64,000 nucleotides of DNA, taken from NCBI GenBank assembly GCA_944739405.2, contig OX123183.2:97602729-97666728 (forward strand), written 5' to 3'. This document shows, in pieces, positions 1-11,662 of the stretch. Numbering within the stretch: the first letter of the stretch is position 1; each line of letters begins with the position of its first letter. Both the position numbers and the translations under genes were made by a program. Origin of the DNA: Euclidia mi (lineage: Eukaryota; Arthropoda; Insecta; Lepidoptera; Erebidae). The notes below the pieces were generated by a model. It worked only from the letters and a program-made list of their open reading frames with translations. It was not told where the DNA came from and searched no databases.

Positions 1-270
1 CCACACGGTCACAAAAAAGCTCTGTTGCAACTTATTTATTTATGTCATTTTAGGACTTTTTTCTAAAAAGCTAATGTACCTACCTACATAGATGTGCCAG
101 TAAATATTACAAACCACAGAACAGTTAAAAGGAGGAGAATGGCCATGTGGGCGTGGCAGGTGCGCCTCGCCTGTGAGCAAACGCTCATATTTCGACAAAA
201 TTTGATTGACCGGTCAACAATCGCGCTCATATTGCGACAGCGTACGAAGCTCCGCGAAAAAAAAAGAATT

Positions 271-350
271 ATGCCATCTTGCGCTGTTATAACGTGTAGA
301 AAATGAAGCCAGGCATGTAATATGGCTCGAGAAGGGATTTCTTTTCACCG
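271..350 (+). pseudogene. THAP-type zinc-finger first exon, broken by a stop
   Basis: An ATG at 271 opens MPSCAVITCRK, the usual beginning of a THAP zinc finger (Met-Pro-x-Cys, then a Cys-x4-Cys pair). It then meets TGA at 304-306. The same frame continues after the stop and ends in GISFHR directly before a consensus donor (CG|GTAAGT, intron from 351). THAP domains normally read G-I-x-F-H-R-F-P here, so the exon boundary is where one would expect it. The stop makes this a relic of a THAP gene or of a P-element-like transposase. I could not find a convincing second exon (FP... continuation) in the next 2 kb. Confidence 0.5.
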
Positions 351-2390
351 GTAAGTCCAAAAACCTTAAAATACAAATGATATTTGTATTTATTACAATA
401 GTATTATGTAGTTTGTAGACAAAATGATACTATCGCAAGAAAATAAAAAAATATACATTGCTGGCAATACGTGTGTGCCATCTAGTACTACGTAAGCGAC
501 TGCGCAATGTATTTCGTTGACTGCGAAGGTCGCGTGCGACTAGTCGATGAATACATCGCGTAGACCGGCCACTACTACTCGACGCGGCCGGCCGACGCGT
601 ATGAGCGATTTAGTGATGTGCTTGTGCAGATCTACTAACGTGGTCTATCGACAGCATTACAATGAATTAATTGCTTTTGGTTTACATATTTTTCAATTTG
701 TCAACCGTTTCAACACATTCGGAAGATTGATGTGAATTTATGTTTTTACTTATTTTGATCTTTTTACAGCCTAGTATAAAAATAGAAATGCGTAACCAAC
801 TTTTGTAAAGTAAGTATGTAAATTAAATTTAGGTTGGTATACGGTGGTGTGTTTTTGTGTTTGAATTATTATAATATTATGATACGCCTTATCCTCGTGC
901 TTATATTATGGTTTTGTATTTTACTTCCGGTAAAGCTTGCAATGCGTTATGGTCATCAGCATGTTTCAGATGACTTGCCTAACATACGTCAACTTAATAT
1001 TAATTGTGCTTTTTATTTTTCATTCAAGGATTTGTTTATTTTAATATATTTAACTATTATATTTTTACTAAGATGTTTATATAACAAATTCCTATTATAT
1101 GTGGGGTATTGCGGAACACACTTACAGCAGGAATCGGATTATGACTGTTCAGTAAAATTTCCTTATGTTCAGCAGACCAATTTTTTTACCAGGCCTCCTA
1201 TAAAGTAGCCGAAACATCGGATTAAAATATATAATGTAGTTTCTAAATCATCCGGTTTTTGATAATATAATTATATTCTACCATATACGCACATCACCAT
1301 CAAGTCCTAAACTAAGGATAGCTTGTACTATGGGTACTAGACAATGGATAAACATACATATTATGTATTTACTTTTTTTGTAAATACTTACATATTATAC
1401 ATAGAAACACCCAGACTACGATAAACATCCATGTTCATGCACAAGTATATTTGACTCGAACGGGAATCTCGTTTAATTTTGTGATTAACTAAATAATATT
1501 TTTAGCATCATTTTGTTTATTTTGATTATATTATTTACTGAAAATTCCCTTCTTTTATTTCTTTAATTTACAGGGTACCGTAAAATATTTTGTACAATTA
1601 TAAATTGAAGGATCGATACTTTTTCAATTGAGTCAATCACTAGTGTATATGAGAGATAAATTGCTTTTGCACAGCACAACGACAGCGTTCAATGTTCTTG
1701 TGTGAGTAAGTTTGACGGCGCATAGTAAATAAACGCTAAGTTTGACAGGATAAAGTCTATAATTGATTTTTTTGCACGTTCTGATTTAAAAAATGCAGGT
1801 GTGTGCGCGACTGCGTTTCTATTGATTTTACTAAAGTGTATGTGTAGTAGTAGCCGTGTGGTAGGGGCAAACTGGCGACACAGGTTTCCGATACATTTTT
1901 GTCTAGAGGGCATATCTACTATAATTAATATATCTATGTTACAAACTTTCAAGGTAGGTATACCGCGTTCCCAAGGGAATTCAAGAGGCTCTACGTTGAG
2001 TAGTCCGTATACCAGGATTGCATAAATGCGAGCGGTCACCCCATGTTATCTTAGTAAGCACTAAGCGTAGGTCAAGTAAACACCCATAATGGATTCTACC
2101 CGAGACGGTAAATTATCATCTTGCCGGATATTGAATATATTAAAGCAATATTGCTTCATCTCAACATGTAAAGCAGGAATTATGTGTTTGCGTAATTGTC
2201 AGTTGGTGTAAGTGTTTTGATTAAGGCGAGTTGGGACAATATTCTGATTGCGTTTGTGCCTTAGGTACTGTTTAGATTTAGCACAGCCTAGAAACTCAAG
2301 TAAGCAATCATGTGTACTCTACACGTAATTGCTTTGTGGCAGTGCGTAGTACATTAAGTGTGTTCAAAAATTGTATATTATATATATTTT
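351..2390. other. Non-coding stretch, no gene recognised
   Basis: AT-rich DNA with only short open frames. The 124-residue frame at 834-1208 is hydrophobic, low in complexity and matches nothing I recognise. A GC-richer patch at 490-605 also shows nothing identifiable. Confidence 0.5.
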
Positions 2391-2643
2391 TAATAGTCTC
2401 ACGCCTGTATCTCCGAAGGGATAGAGAGAGGTGTAATATTACACCCACATTTCGCCATGAATTTGTAGGTCCCACGTAATAGGGGGCGAGCCGATTGCCG
2501 TTACCGGGGCACATCACCAGACTCTGTGCAAGGTACTGAGAATTCGGAAAAACCCAGTACCTAACACTTTTGCCCACCTGGGAATCGAACCCGGTACCTC
2601 CGATCAGCTTCGCATACGCTATCCAATGGACCACGGAGGCAGT
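2391..2643 (-). mobile_element. tRNA-derived SINE (family B)
   Basis: Read on the minus strand, this begins with a tRNA-like head: the A-box region lies near 2620-2640, and the B-box-like GGGTTCGATTCCC sits near 2580-2592. The body has the motifs CACGTAATAG and GTGTAATATTACACC, and the tail ends GGCGTGAGACTATT. The same body and tail recur at 52396-52656 on the plus strand and as fragments near 31455 and 34744. It is a Pol III-type retroposon copy, not a functional tRNA. Confidence 0.75.
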
Positions 2644-2742
2644 GTATAAAAATGCTGAAATAATAAATAGTGGCTTTAAGCTTAGCAAAGCATGACACTT
2701 AGAGATTGTTTTAACAAACCACAGACGTTTAATACAATTAAT

Positions 2743-2915
2743 CTAATATATAAAATTCTCGTGTCACAGTTTTCGTTTCCATACTCCTCCGAAACGGCTT
2801 GACCAATTTTGATGAAATTTTTTGTGCTTATCCGGTATCTATGAGAATCGGCCAACATCTATTTTTCAAAAAAAAAAAAAAAATTGCAGAACAACGTTTG
2901 CCGGGTCAGCTAGTA
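2743..2915 (+). repeat. Helitron-like non-autonomous fragment
   Basis: The stretch opens with AAATTCTCGTGTCACAG and closes with TTGCCGGGTCAGCTAGTA after a run of A. These two ends are familiar from very common lepidopteran rolling-circle (Helitron/Helentron) non-autonomous repeats. The assignment is from memory of that family. No coding content. Confidence 0.5.
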
Positions 2916-5900
2916 TTGTATATATAGATGCAGTAATGTTAAGATATTGCGAAAATACTTGTAAAAATTCAAGCAACCTACAACACAATCAATAGCCGAT
3001 AAATATCTTTATTGCTTGCATTTTCTTTCGATCATTAAGCCATAATTGAGACGAAGGAAGCAACTAAAAAGAAAAACCACGTATCATTTTAACAACCTGA
3101 ATTTTATTTTCCAGATCACGAAACCTCACCAATGAAAAAAAACTGACACAACAAACACCAAGCACTCAGGAATGCAATCAGGGACAAAAGGAAAGTAATT
3201 AGCTTATACGAAATCAAAGCGAAAGTATACCGAAGACATTGTGGAGACGTCCAAGCAATAATGTAGGAGGAGATGAACCAGACCGGCGGTCTCTCTCTGA
3301 ATATTAATCGACTACGGGAAATGGATTAAAAATTCCTTGTCCCGACAACCACCATGCTATCTCTTGTTTTCCAACAAGTTTTTTCTTAAACATTTCCTTC
3401 GATCTAATTTACATTATTTTTTATTTCTTCCCTCGTGAATAATTTAATGAATCTTAAGAAATGTTGCGCCTTCTGCGGTTTGGGATGTCTTTTTGTTGAT
3501 TTTATGTTTTTACGGGTTTGAAGCTAGGCAAAGCAATGTTTCATCAATAGTCTTGAATTAAATTAAAAAAGATGGTATTTTTAAATAAACATTTTCATCA
3601 ACAACCTTTTACGAGTATTTATCCAGGTAAGTTTATTTATTTCCTTACTTTAACATAACATAAAATACAGGTGCCCAGTTCAAATAAAAAAAATACAATA
3701 CCTTTTCCAGGTTACGCTAAGACTTGTGTACTCGGCAATGCACGTCACTTACGGGTTATTTTAATAAAGTACAAACTTTTAATATTATGTGTAACAATTT
3801 TATCATAGTACTTGTATTGCTTTTCAAACAGTATTTGAGAGAAACGCATGATGTAGAGTTCCATAGATGCTGTTACCTATTATCACATGGGTTCTACGTA
3901 AGTGGAGGAGGACCCAAGCACAATATTTAATTTCTCGCTCCAGAAATAACTTAGCTATTCGACTATTACTCGTTAATTAGCAAAGGCTTATTGCCGATGA
4001 ATATTTAGTATAGTCTGCGAAATCAATAATTACCTATGTTTTGATTTATTTAATGCCAAATTAGCAATCGAAATCTGAAAAAAGATTATGAATAAAAGTA
4101 TTTTTAAGTACACATAGGTACCGACTTAAAGGGAAAACACATGACACATTTAGTAAAAATATCTTCAAAACATTTTATTCTGTAGAAGATAGAACATAAT
4201 ATTAAATGTATGGTCGCTTGGAAAGTTGAAGAAGGTATACTATTCAATTAATATAATTGTTTGAGATGCCACGGCAGGTTGGATCTCAATGGAACTTCAA
4301 GTTAAAACGAACTATTGAACATTTTACTTATTTATTTGAATAAAACGGTTTACAAAACCAATTACATTAATCAATACTTAACACAAAAATAAAGAAAATA
4401 TTGACATTACCTACATACACACAAATTAGAGCGACATTCAATGAATGTTGCGTTCACAATAATTAGGTAAAAATCTCATAAGTACAGAACAGTAACTTAA
4501 AAACTAACAGGAATCTTAAGTGACTGAACCATGAAGGTCTTCAAAAATAAATTTAAATACTAACGAGGCAAATAAACTTATATCACTACCTATAAGGGAG
4601 AAAACGACACGACTTTTAAATTAGACTTTTTCTAAATCAGCTCAAATGGTATTGCGCTGAGTGTAACAAAATTTAACGGATATTAAAAAGTTTAACTCGT
4701 CGTAGCGGAGTTAATATTGACGGGCGTGGCAGATGGGAAGAAAGGGTTTCTTCAAAAGAATTCAAACGGTGACAAAAAGGCGTAAAGAATCACGGGACGG
4801 CAAGGGGTGAAGTAACTTATGCGGCGAAGAAAGAGCCCCAAGAATTAACAAAAATAAAAGGTGACGGCCACGACGCTGTTTACGGGGTGGCGAGGGGCGA
4901 CCCTTAATTAAAGGCTTTTGGACTTTTCGCGATGCAATTTGCCTAAAAGACAAGAATTATTTTTATTGAAGTCATCACTAATTTCGGAAGAAAAAGGGGG
5001 AGAGAACAGCGCTATTGTTGTGGACAAATGGCACTTAATTGCGCGGTTTTCAGGTCAGACCCCCGGATTGCTAAATACGTATTTTTAGAAATCGGTGATT
5101 AATTTGACCGTTGATGACTATAATTTTCTATTTCAATAGGTTAAAGCTTTAAATAAATCGCGAATATTAAAAAATGTCAACTTACTCTCTCGGTATAGCC
5201 ATAGTCTGAAAGATTTTAATTTAATCGTAACAAGAGCCAGAGTGGCATGAAACTCAGTGTTGTGGAAAAGAAGTTGTGTGATAAAGACTGAACCTTTTTG
5301 TATTATTAGGTTAATAAAAAAAACTGTTTCTTTATGAGCTGGATGGATGGCATTATAATTATTGTTATCCTCAGTCTGAGTTCTGACTCGCTTAGTATGG
5401 AAAATATTGTAAATGTGTTTAGCAGTGAGACTGAAGATACATTTTCTGCATATTTATGTATGTAAGTAATTACAAAGTCTTCTTCATCAGTCGACGGAAA
5501 ACTTGATATCAAAACCTAAACCCGTCTTGCCAGTGTGGTATTGTAGGTCAAATCCACCTATTCAGTCAGAATGCTATTATGACGCCCATTAGGAGGGGGC
5601 CTATATCCAGCAGTGCACTACGAAAGGCTATTATTGAAGTAATTCTTCCGTAGTCTCTGCCTACCCCTCCGGGAAACAGGCGTGAGTCTATGTATGTACC
5701 TATGTAATGTATGAAGTAATTTTGGAAACACCACTATGTATTTTTAGTATCCGTACAAGAACGTAGAAGCCCAACACCAATGTATTTTAAACAGCTGTTT
5801 CTCAAACATATTTATTTAGCTACGAGGAAAAGATTTTCTAATTAAGTTGAGAAATGCTTAAACAAAATTTAAGTAGTATTAATTGTCTTCGTCCTTTATT

Positions 5901-6509
5901 AATAAAAGTAAAACTCGAAAGAATAACCTGAGTGGAGACAGTTGTTCGAAATCCCTGATTTGGAGGGTAGGAACGCAAAAATTAAAATCATAAGAAAATA
6001 ATTAAAGTACGTAAGGGGATTTATTGGACAGAGGCACGTGATTAATTGGTTTTCTTGGATAAATTGGAGAAAAGCAATAAGTGTCAATGTTATGAGTTTG
6101 CGATTCATTGGAAAAATTAATAAAGAAAATTTTAATTAATGTGCGTGTTTCATGTTTTCGATAATGTAGAATGAAGACAATCTACATCTAATGCTATGAA
6201 AGTGATTAGATTTCTTGATTTTTCATAGACTTATTAGTCCAATGCAATTTCTTTTTGAGTCAGTTCATAAATGTAGGTAGGTGAAACAATATAGCTTACA
6301 GGCAATACAGGTATGAATTAATAACTTCAGAAAGCCACTAAGTAATAGTCATATGCAAACATGTCGTTCTTATCGGCCTATGACGATCCGATGTCTTTTA
6401 TTTTTATGTTATGCCATGATTTAGACAAAATAATAAATATTAAGCAAAACTATTACTTAAAACTTTTCTATCTAGTTCGTTGCCTGTTTAATTCGGTTTT
6501 TAATGTTGT
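2916..6509. other. Non-coding stretch, no gene recognised
   Basis: About 3.6 kb of AT-rich DNA. Open frames are short, uncorrelated and lack recognisable domains. A purine-rich, GC-richer patch at 4690-5030 was checked on both strands without result. Only a LINE-tail shard near 5575-5705 could be identified. Confidence 0.5.
5575..5705 (+). repeat. LINE 3'-tail shard (RTE-like)
   Basis: It contains GGCCTATATCCAGCAGTG, a signature of RTE-type LINE 3' ends in Lepidoptera. This is followed by TAGTCTCTGCCTACCCCTCC and GGCGTGAGTCTATGTATG, the same tail found at 38100-38135 and 55345-55400. Non-coding remnant. Confidence 0.5.
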
Positions 6510-6524
6510 ATTTGTTTTCTTTCG

Positions 6525-6893
6525 CGATAGCCGAGTGGATATACCAACAGACTGCCATGCAGAGGGTATCAGGTTCGAATCCACGGCGCGCACCAATGAC
6601 TTTTCGGAGTTATGTGCGTACTGAATTGTAAATTATCGCTTGTCCCGTGCCTCGGAGAGCACGTTAAGCCGTCGGTCCCGGTTGTCATGAAGATCTTTGA
6701 CAGTCGTTACAGGGCGTCAGTACCTAGTTCTAAATAAACTGACACTAGTCTAAACCATGGAATATCGCTATCCCTTCGGGTTGCGGAGGTCAGACAGGCA
6801 GTCGCTCCGTGGAAAAGCTAATATTCAGCCAAATCCGGTTAGACTAGAAAGCGGACCCCAGACAGAAACTGGGATAACGCTACGAGAAAGAAG
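6525..6893 (+). mobile_element. Full-length tRNA-derived SINE (family A)
   Basis: A 369-bp copy begins with a tRNA-like head: A-box-like ATAGCCGAGTGGAT and B-box GGTTCGAATCC. It runs into a body shared with 32274-32644. It is bounded by a 15-bp target-site duplication (6510-6524 and 6894-6908; ATTTGTTTTCTTTCG versus ATTTGTTTTGTTTCG, one mismatch). The duplication marks it as a genuine retrotransposition event. Other copies in this window lie at 8673-9300 (interrupted) and 62350-62610 (eroded). Confidence 0.85.
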
Positions 6894-6908
6894 ATTTGTT
6901 TTGTTTCG

Positions 6909-8672
6909 TATTTTCTGTCGAAATCGAAACCATCATTCACAAAAATTACCACTATCCTATAATTAATATTGTTACCAACCCAAAACAATTTACGTTATTG
7001 AAATATCTGAGAACAAATGGCATCAATTTAATAATTCAGTTACAGCAATCGGTTCTAATTTGGGGCGACGGCGGCGGGTTGAACTTGACCATTAATAAAT
7101 GGCAATGATACTTCAAAGTTAACCCTCTCGTCCGAGCTGCTTCTAATGAGAGATATCGCTGAGTCGACGAGAACACTTGTGCTTTTCAACTAATCTGACG
7201 GGTAAATGCCTTTGTTATGGGGTTAAAAACTGAGGGATAACGTGTTTGTCTCAGAAAATATTTAAAATAAAAAGAAACAATTTTTGATGAATGTTTTACA
7301 CAGAGACGACTTTTGAGCATGTACCATTCTTTGTTTCCTTTGTAATTCTTAGGCACGTGAGAAGTAACTGACTGTTCAAATGAATACTTATGAAGTAAAT
7401 AAGATTTCTAAGGTGTCCGTATGATAATAGGGATCATGCCTTCATAATTCACATCGCAATAAAATGGACATTAGAAACGTTACACACTTAAAATCGCATA
7501 AAATATCGCTCGCCCTAACCTTTTTAATGGTCTTGCTTCACCCTCGGGGAAAACAAAGAGAAAAAAACTTTGCACAAAGTAGTGTATTCTGGTGATATTT
7601 ATTATTATATTAAAAGTAGGGGGATCTGCGCGCCTGTATGAAAAAATTGAACCGTGAGTGCCATTTGGAGTACACTGCGACTTTTCTTAGCGAGACGAAA
7701 GAGGTCTCATTGTCTGATACAGCGAGGGTTGTTAAAATGAAGCTTGAATTTTTGCTAGACGTACGGTTGGGCGAGAATTTCGCCGTCGGCGAGCGGTAGG
7801 CGATTACTGCGCCGACCACCGAATTTATGGTCAAACTTCTGTGTGAAGGCGACGGCGCGAGTTTTTATTATGATCAGCCCAGTGGACCGTGAAAGCAAGT
7901 TGCCGCGGGGAAACGTAATTTCCATACCTCATGTCTGTTTCTGTCGCCCTGGTACTTTCTTAATAAAAGTTGCGGTTCTGTTTTAATATTACTAAATAAA
8001 TTATATAAGTTGTGACATACCGCACAATCTAATGTCTCTTGTAATCTTATCCGATCTTTACTGGTTCGTTAGAATTGCGGTTATACCTATTACCATAATA
8101 CTTGCTTCAGATTAATTTGATTTAAGTATTAAGATCTATGAGAGACATCAATTACTATTTAATTCACCTACTGTTTCTTAAAGGCATTAACTGCTTGAAT
8201 TTATTTCTTTGTGACGATTTCATAACAGATAATTTGGCAGCTTCCTGGGCTTTTAATAGGTAGGTACCTATTACCACCAACGTTCAATAAAAACAGTTAG
8301 AAATAAAAATCCGCATTCATTTCCATTTCCATAAAAGCTGAATAAAAATTAGTCAATCAACGAAAAAAAAGAAAAATAAACAGACGAATCGCAAACTCCC
8401 CATTGACGTGAAAACTTTAAGTAAGACGTGAAAAATGGGAATATGAAAAGAAATAATTTTCCAGTCGAGTCGTCTGTGCAAATGAGCTGAATGAAGGAGC
8501 AACTCATGCGAATGATTGAACGGTGAACGATGAAACAATATTTAAGTTCACATAGTTAAATGTTTAGATTTTGAAAAAGTGCTTTCGAATCATTTTAGAC
8601 TTATTTTTGTCTACTGCCTTGACTAGTTAATCCGAGAGTTTTATAACTGAATATTACAATAGATAATGTAAG
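6909..8672. other. Non-coding stretch, no gene recognised
   Basis: No frame over about 75 codons and no recognisable repeat. A GC-richer patch at 7620-7930 carries no identifiable coding or RNA signal. Confidence 0.5.
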
Positions 8673-9300
8673 GAAGCGATAGCCTAGTAATTGTAACTGA
8701 CTAAGTAGTAGTGATCTGTGAAACTGACTATTAAGCAGAGGGTATCGGGATCAAGACCTCACGCACGGCGTGCCATCAATGACTTTTCGGACTTATGTGC
8801 GATTGTAAATTTATCGCTTGTCCTGGCTGTCGTGAAAACTATGAACATATCTATGATCTATTGAACATACTGCCATTGGTGTAAGTCATGGAAAGAGTGT
8901 TTAATTGTTATGGCGATAGAACTTTAAAAAAACGTTTGCCATAATATCTGCTAAATTATGTCCCAGAGGACATAAGGAACGAAAATAATAAAACTATATT
9001 TAAAAGGAGACTTAAGCAATATTACTTAGATAAGTGCTAGAACTTAAGAGTTTAGTTAGCTATAGGTAGTTATTGTAATTTTATTTATGTAAGCGTTCTA
9101 ATACGGTACGGAGACTGGATCCTAGAGTGAGACCGATGAGATGGTTTTGTGGGACAGTGCACTATTCCTGTATGAACTTGTGAATGATAAATAAATAAAA
9201 TAAATAAATATTTTGCCTTAACTATCTAAACTAGAAAGCGGGCCTCAAATTCAAGGCGAAAATTATGGCTGTAACCGGGATAATCCTTACGAAAATGATG
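8673..9300 (+). mobile_element. SINE family A copy interrupted by a LINE tail
   Basis: The head (GCGATAGCC, then GCAGAGGGTATCGGG and GACTTTTCGGACTTATGTGCG) resembles the family A copies at 6525 and 32274. The characteristic SINE 3' end (CTAGAAAGCGG...ACCGGGATAA) reappears only after about 9225. The LINE 3' end at 8905-9212 sits between the two halves. The middle of the SINE has diverged, so the exact insertion point is unclear. Confidence 0.6.
8905..9212 (+). mobile_element. LINE 3' end (jockey/CR1-like), truncated
   Basis: The frame starting near 8963 reads PEDIRNENNKTIFKRRLKQY and ends in a TAG at about 9039-9041. This is the C-terminal signature of jockey/CR1-type LINE polymerases (LPxxIR... 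followed by a basic helix). A short 3' UTR follows, ending in repeated AAATA units (9187-9210). It is severely 5'-truncated, with no polymerase core left. Confidence 0.65.
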
Positions 9301-10242
9301 ATAATTACAATAAAGTACCTATAGCATTCATTGTATCTAATTTCTTGCTACCCATCTTTGCCATGCTACTTTGTGACACAAACTTTAAGTTCCTAAATGT
9401 GAACAATGTGTTTTCTCTCTTGTATGTTATTAATTTATCTTCATTTTGGAGGTGACAGGTAACTCTGCGCTTTGAATTACAAACACGACCTTAGACTATA
9501 GGTATAACAGGACACAACGTTATGATGATGTTGATGATAAACCTACTTAGTGAGGCATCTATCTACAACGTCATGTCACCTTTACACGAACTCTCTTGAG
9601 CGAATTTTGGATGCTACAACCCGTGGACAAATATGTCAGAAACAACCACAAAGAACAATTTATCATAATACATATATACAGAGCAAAAATCGCAATGGCT
9701 TGGCTGAAGCATACGGAAAATTTTTGCACTTGCTGTTTACATGAAAAAAGAAAAATATGTCTATACAGTGCAACTACCTAACCTTTTAACCTAAATGAAT
9801 AAATGAGTTTGAATTCCAGTCAGTGGAATATTTTTTCAAAATGAATTTTTATTGAAATCAAACTACGGTTTACGGATTCTATCGCGGTTTATTGTTTTGG
9901 AGATATTACATGGATTCTTATCACAAAAGATTGGTACCGCCATACAACTGTACAAAATTAAATAGCTTATTATTTTCCGAGTGACTAATAACTTAAAATA
10001 TGACTAAATGTTTGCAACTAATAAAATAAGTTGCTAGCAATTAAATATTTACGCGACTATTTATTTTTCTTTTTCGTTGAAGAATTTATAATTTTTATTT
10101 ACATTAACTGACATACGTAGGATTAACATAATTATGTACAATAAAATAAAACTAATTATATAACTAAACTATCCTAAACTATAAAAAAGCGAAAGTATGA
10201 AAAGAAAAGTAAATAAAATATAATATAATAACAAATTGCCAA
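9301..10242. other. Non-coding stretch beside the LINE relic
   Basis: AT-rich sequence with no supported gene. Roughly 10080-10242 probably contains the 3' UTR of the minus-strand LINE that begins at 10243, but its end could not be placed. Confidence 0.4.
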
Positions 10243-11286
10243 CTACGATGCGTCAAAAAATTCCTCCGCAACGCTGTCGAGCGGTAGCGTGGCCAGAAGG
10301 CTGGCAGCATTGCCACGTTGAATGGCAATGCTTATTCTCTCAGCGAGATATAAACCAGCCCTCTGGTCACGGGAAGCATCGATCAGCCTTCTGGCGATTT
10401 CTTTGTATAATGCGCGTGCACTAGGGCCCCATGGCCCCAGCGTTTCGACCCCAAACGGCTCAGAAACGTAATTACCAGCCAGGTTTCCGTATTTGCGCCG
10501 TTTGAGGGTTTCCGCCGATGCAGCAGCAGCGCTAGCTGATCCAGCTGTACTTGAAAGATGTGATGGCGCAAGGGTATCGACGCATGTCGCGTCCCACACC
10601 AGAGGCCTACCCATCTTCCAAGGTAATAACGTCATACCGTCTGGTCTCTTCCCATTGTCGCGTGCCAAACCATTAGGTTCGAGATGAGCTGGTATTCCAG
10701 CGGTGGCAAGAGCTCGACGGAGTATGTCGTTAATGTGGGCATGTCGAGAAATACGCCCTGCACTCTTACTACACGATAGGCCATGGTGGCCAAGACTGTC
10801 GACGGCTTCGCCGCAGTGACAGCGGTGCGGAGAAACGCAAACAGCTCCAAAGCGCAGGCAAGAAGCGATGCGGAAAGTTGTATCGTCCAACATAGTTCCT
10901 ATGTTGGACGATGGAAGTGCTTGAAGCCATAACCCCGATTCCCACTCTCCCACAGCCAACAAACGGGCACGCTCTGCAACACTATATGCAGTATTTAAAA
11001 GATAATTTCTCATCTTGCTACAGAGCGGCCCGTCCCATTGTCTCTGAGAGAATAGATTCCGGGGAAAGTCAGAGCTCGGGCAAGCCATTTTCCAAGCGTT
11101 AATGGCATCAGTCATGCACGGCACCTCAGAATTAACCAGTGTGGGATCTAGAATTTTCCTGGTCAATTCCTTAGTGCCGTGAACCGACGCCAAAAACGCT
11201 GGTAGACTTACATCAGTAATTTTGCGAACGCCGAGGCCGCCCAAGCGAACTGTCAAAGTTGCTTGAAGCCACACTCGGTCGTTCAT
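10243..11286 (-). pseudogene. LINE C-terminal region with zinc knuckle and nuclease-like domain
   Basis: A 347-codon open frame. Near its start, LPVRLGGLGVRK-type sequence (here TVRLGGLGVRK) marks the region after the reverse-transcriptase thumb. In the middle lies a Cys/His cluster CHCGEAVDSLGHHGLSC. It is followed by KRPDGMTLLPW and VWDATCVDT, which together look like a PD-(D/E)xK restriction-like endonuclease core (Asp in RPDG; Asp in WDAT). LINEs of the R2/CRE/NeSL type place a zinc knuckle and such a nuclease at the C terminus. Clade assignment is inference. The upstream polymerase is cut away by the Tc1 insertion, and the ATG at 11286 is internal to the original polyprotein. Confidence 0.7.
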
Positions 11287-11662
11287 GTCAAGATTTAGAA
11301 TTTTATTTTGCTCAAGGTGTGCCGAATAACATTATATATGTTTTCCAAAAGGGATGAATGTTTCCAAAAAGGAGAGGATCGCAAGTAATATGTACACACA
11401 TCAACAAAGTCTAGGGATATTTTATATTTCATCAAATATCTAAAAATCTATGAAGAATTTTCAGATACAGTAAATAGAAGAATCATAGATTATTTTAAGG
11501 TTTTTAATAAAAATAAAAAACATTTCGTGTTTTTTTTTGTTTTAAATAAAAAAAATAATTTTTTTAATCATCATGGAAAATTAGTATGATAACAACAAAC
11601 ATTTCTTCTTAAAAAACTATTAATTTTAATAAAAATGGAAAAAATCTTGTAAAATCTAATCA

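Noticed and set aside
834..1208. 124-codon open frame
   Set aside because: Hydrophobic, low-complexity composition from AT-rich DNA, with no domain, no splice context and no sign of a promoter or conserved partner.
6525..6600. tRNA gene, because of good A and B boxes (also at 32280, 46733, 48226 and 52396)
   Set aside because: All are followed by SINE bodies and the acceptor stems do not pair; they are retroposon heads.
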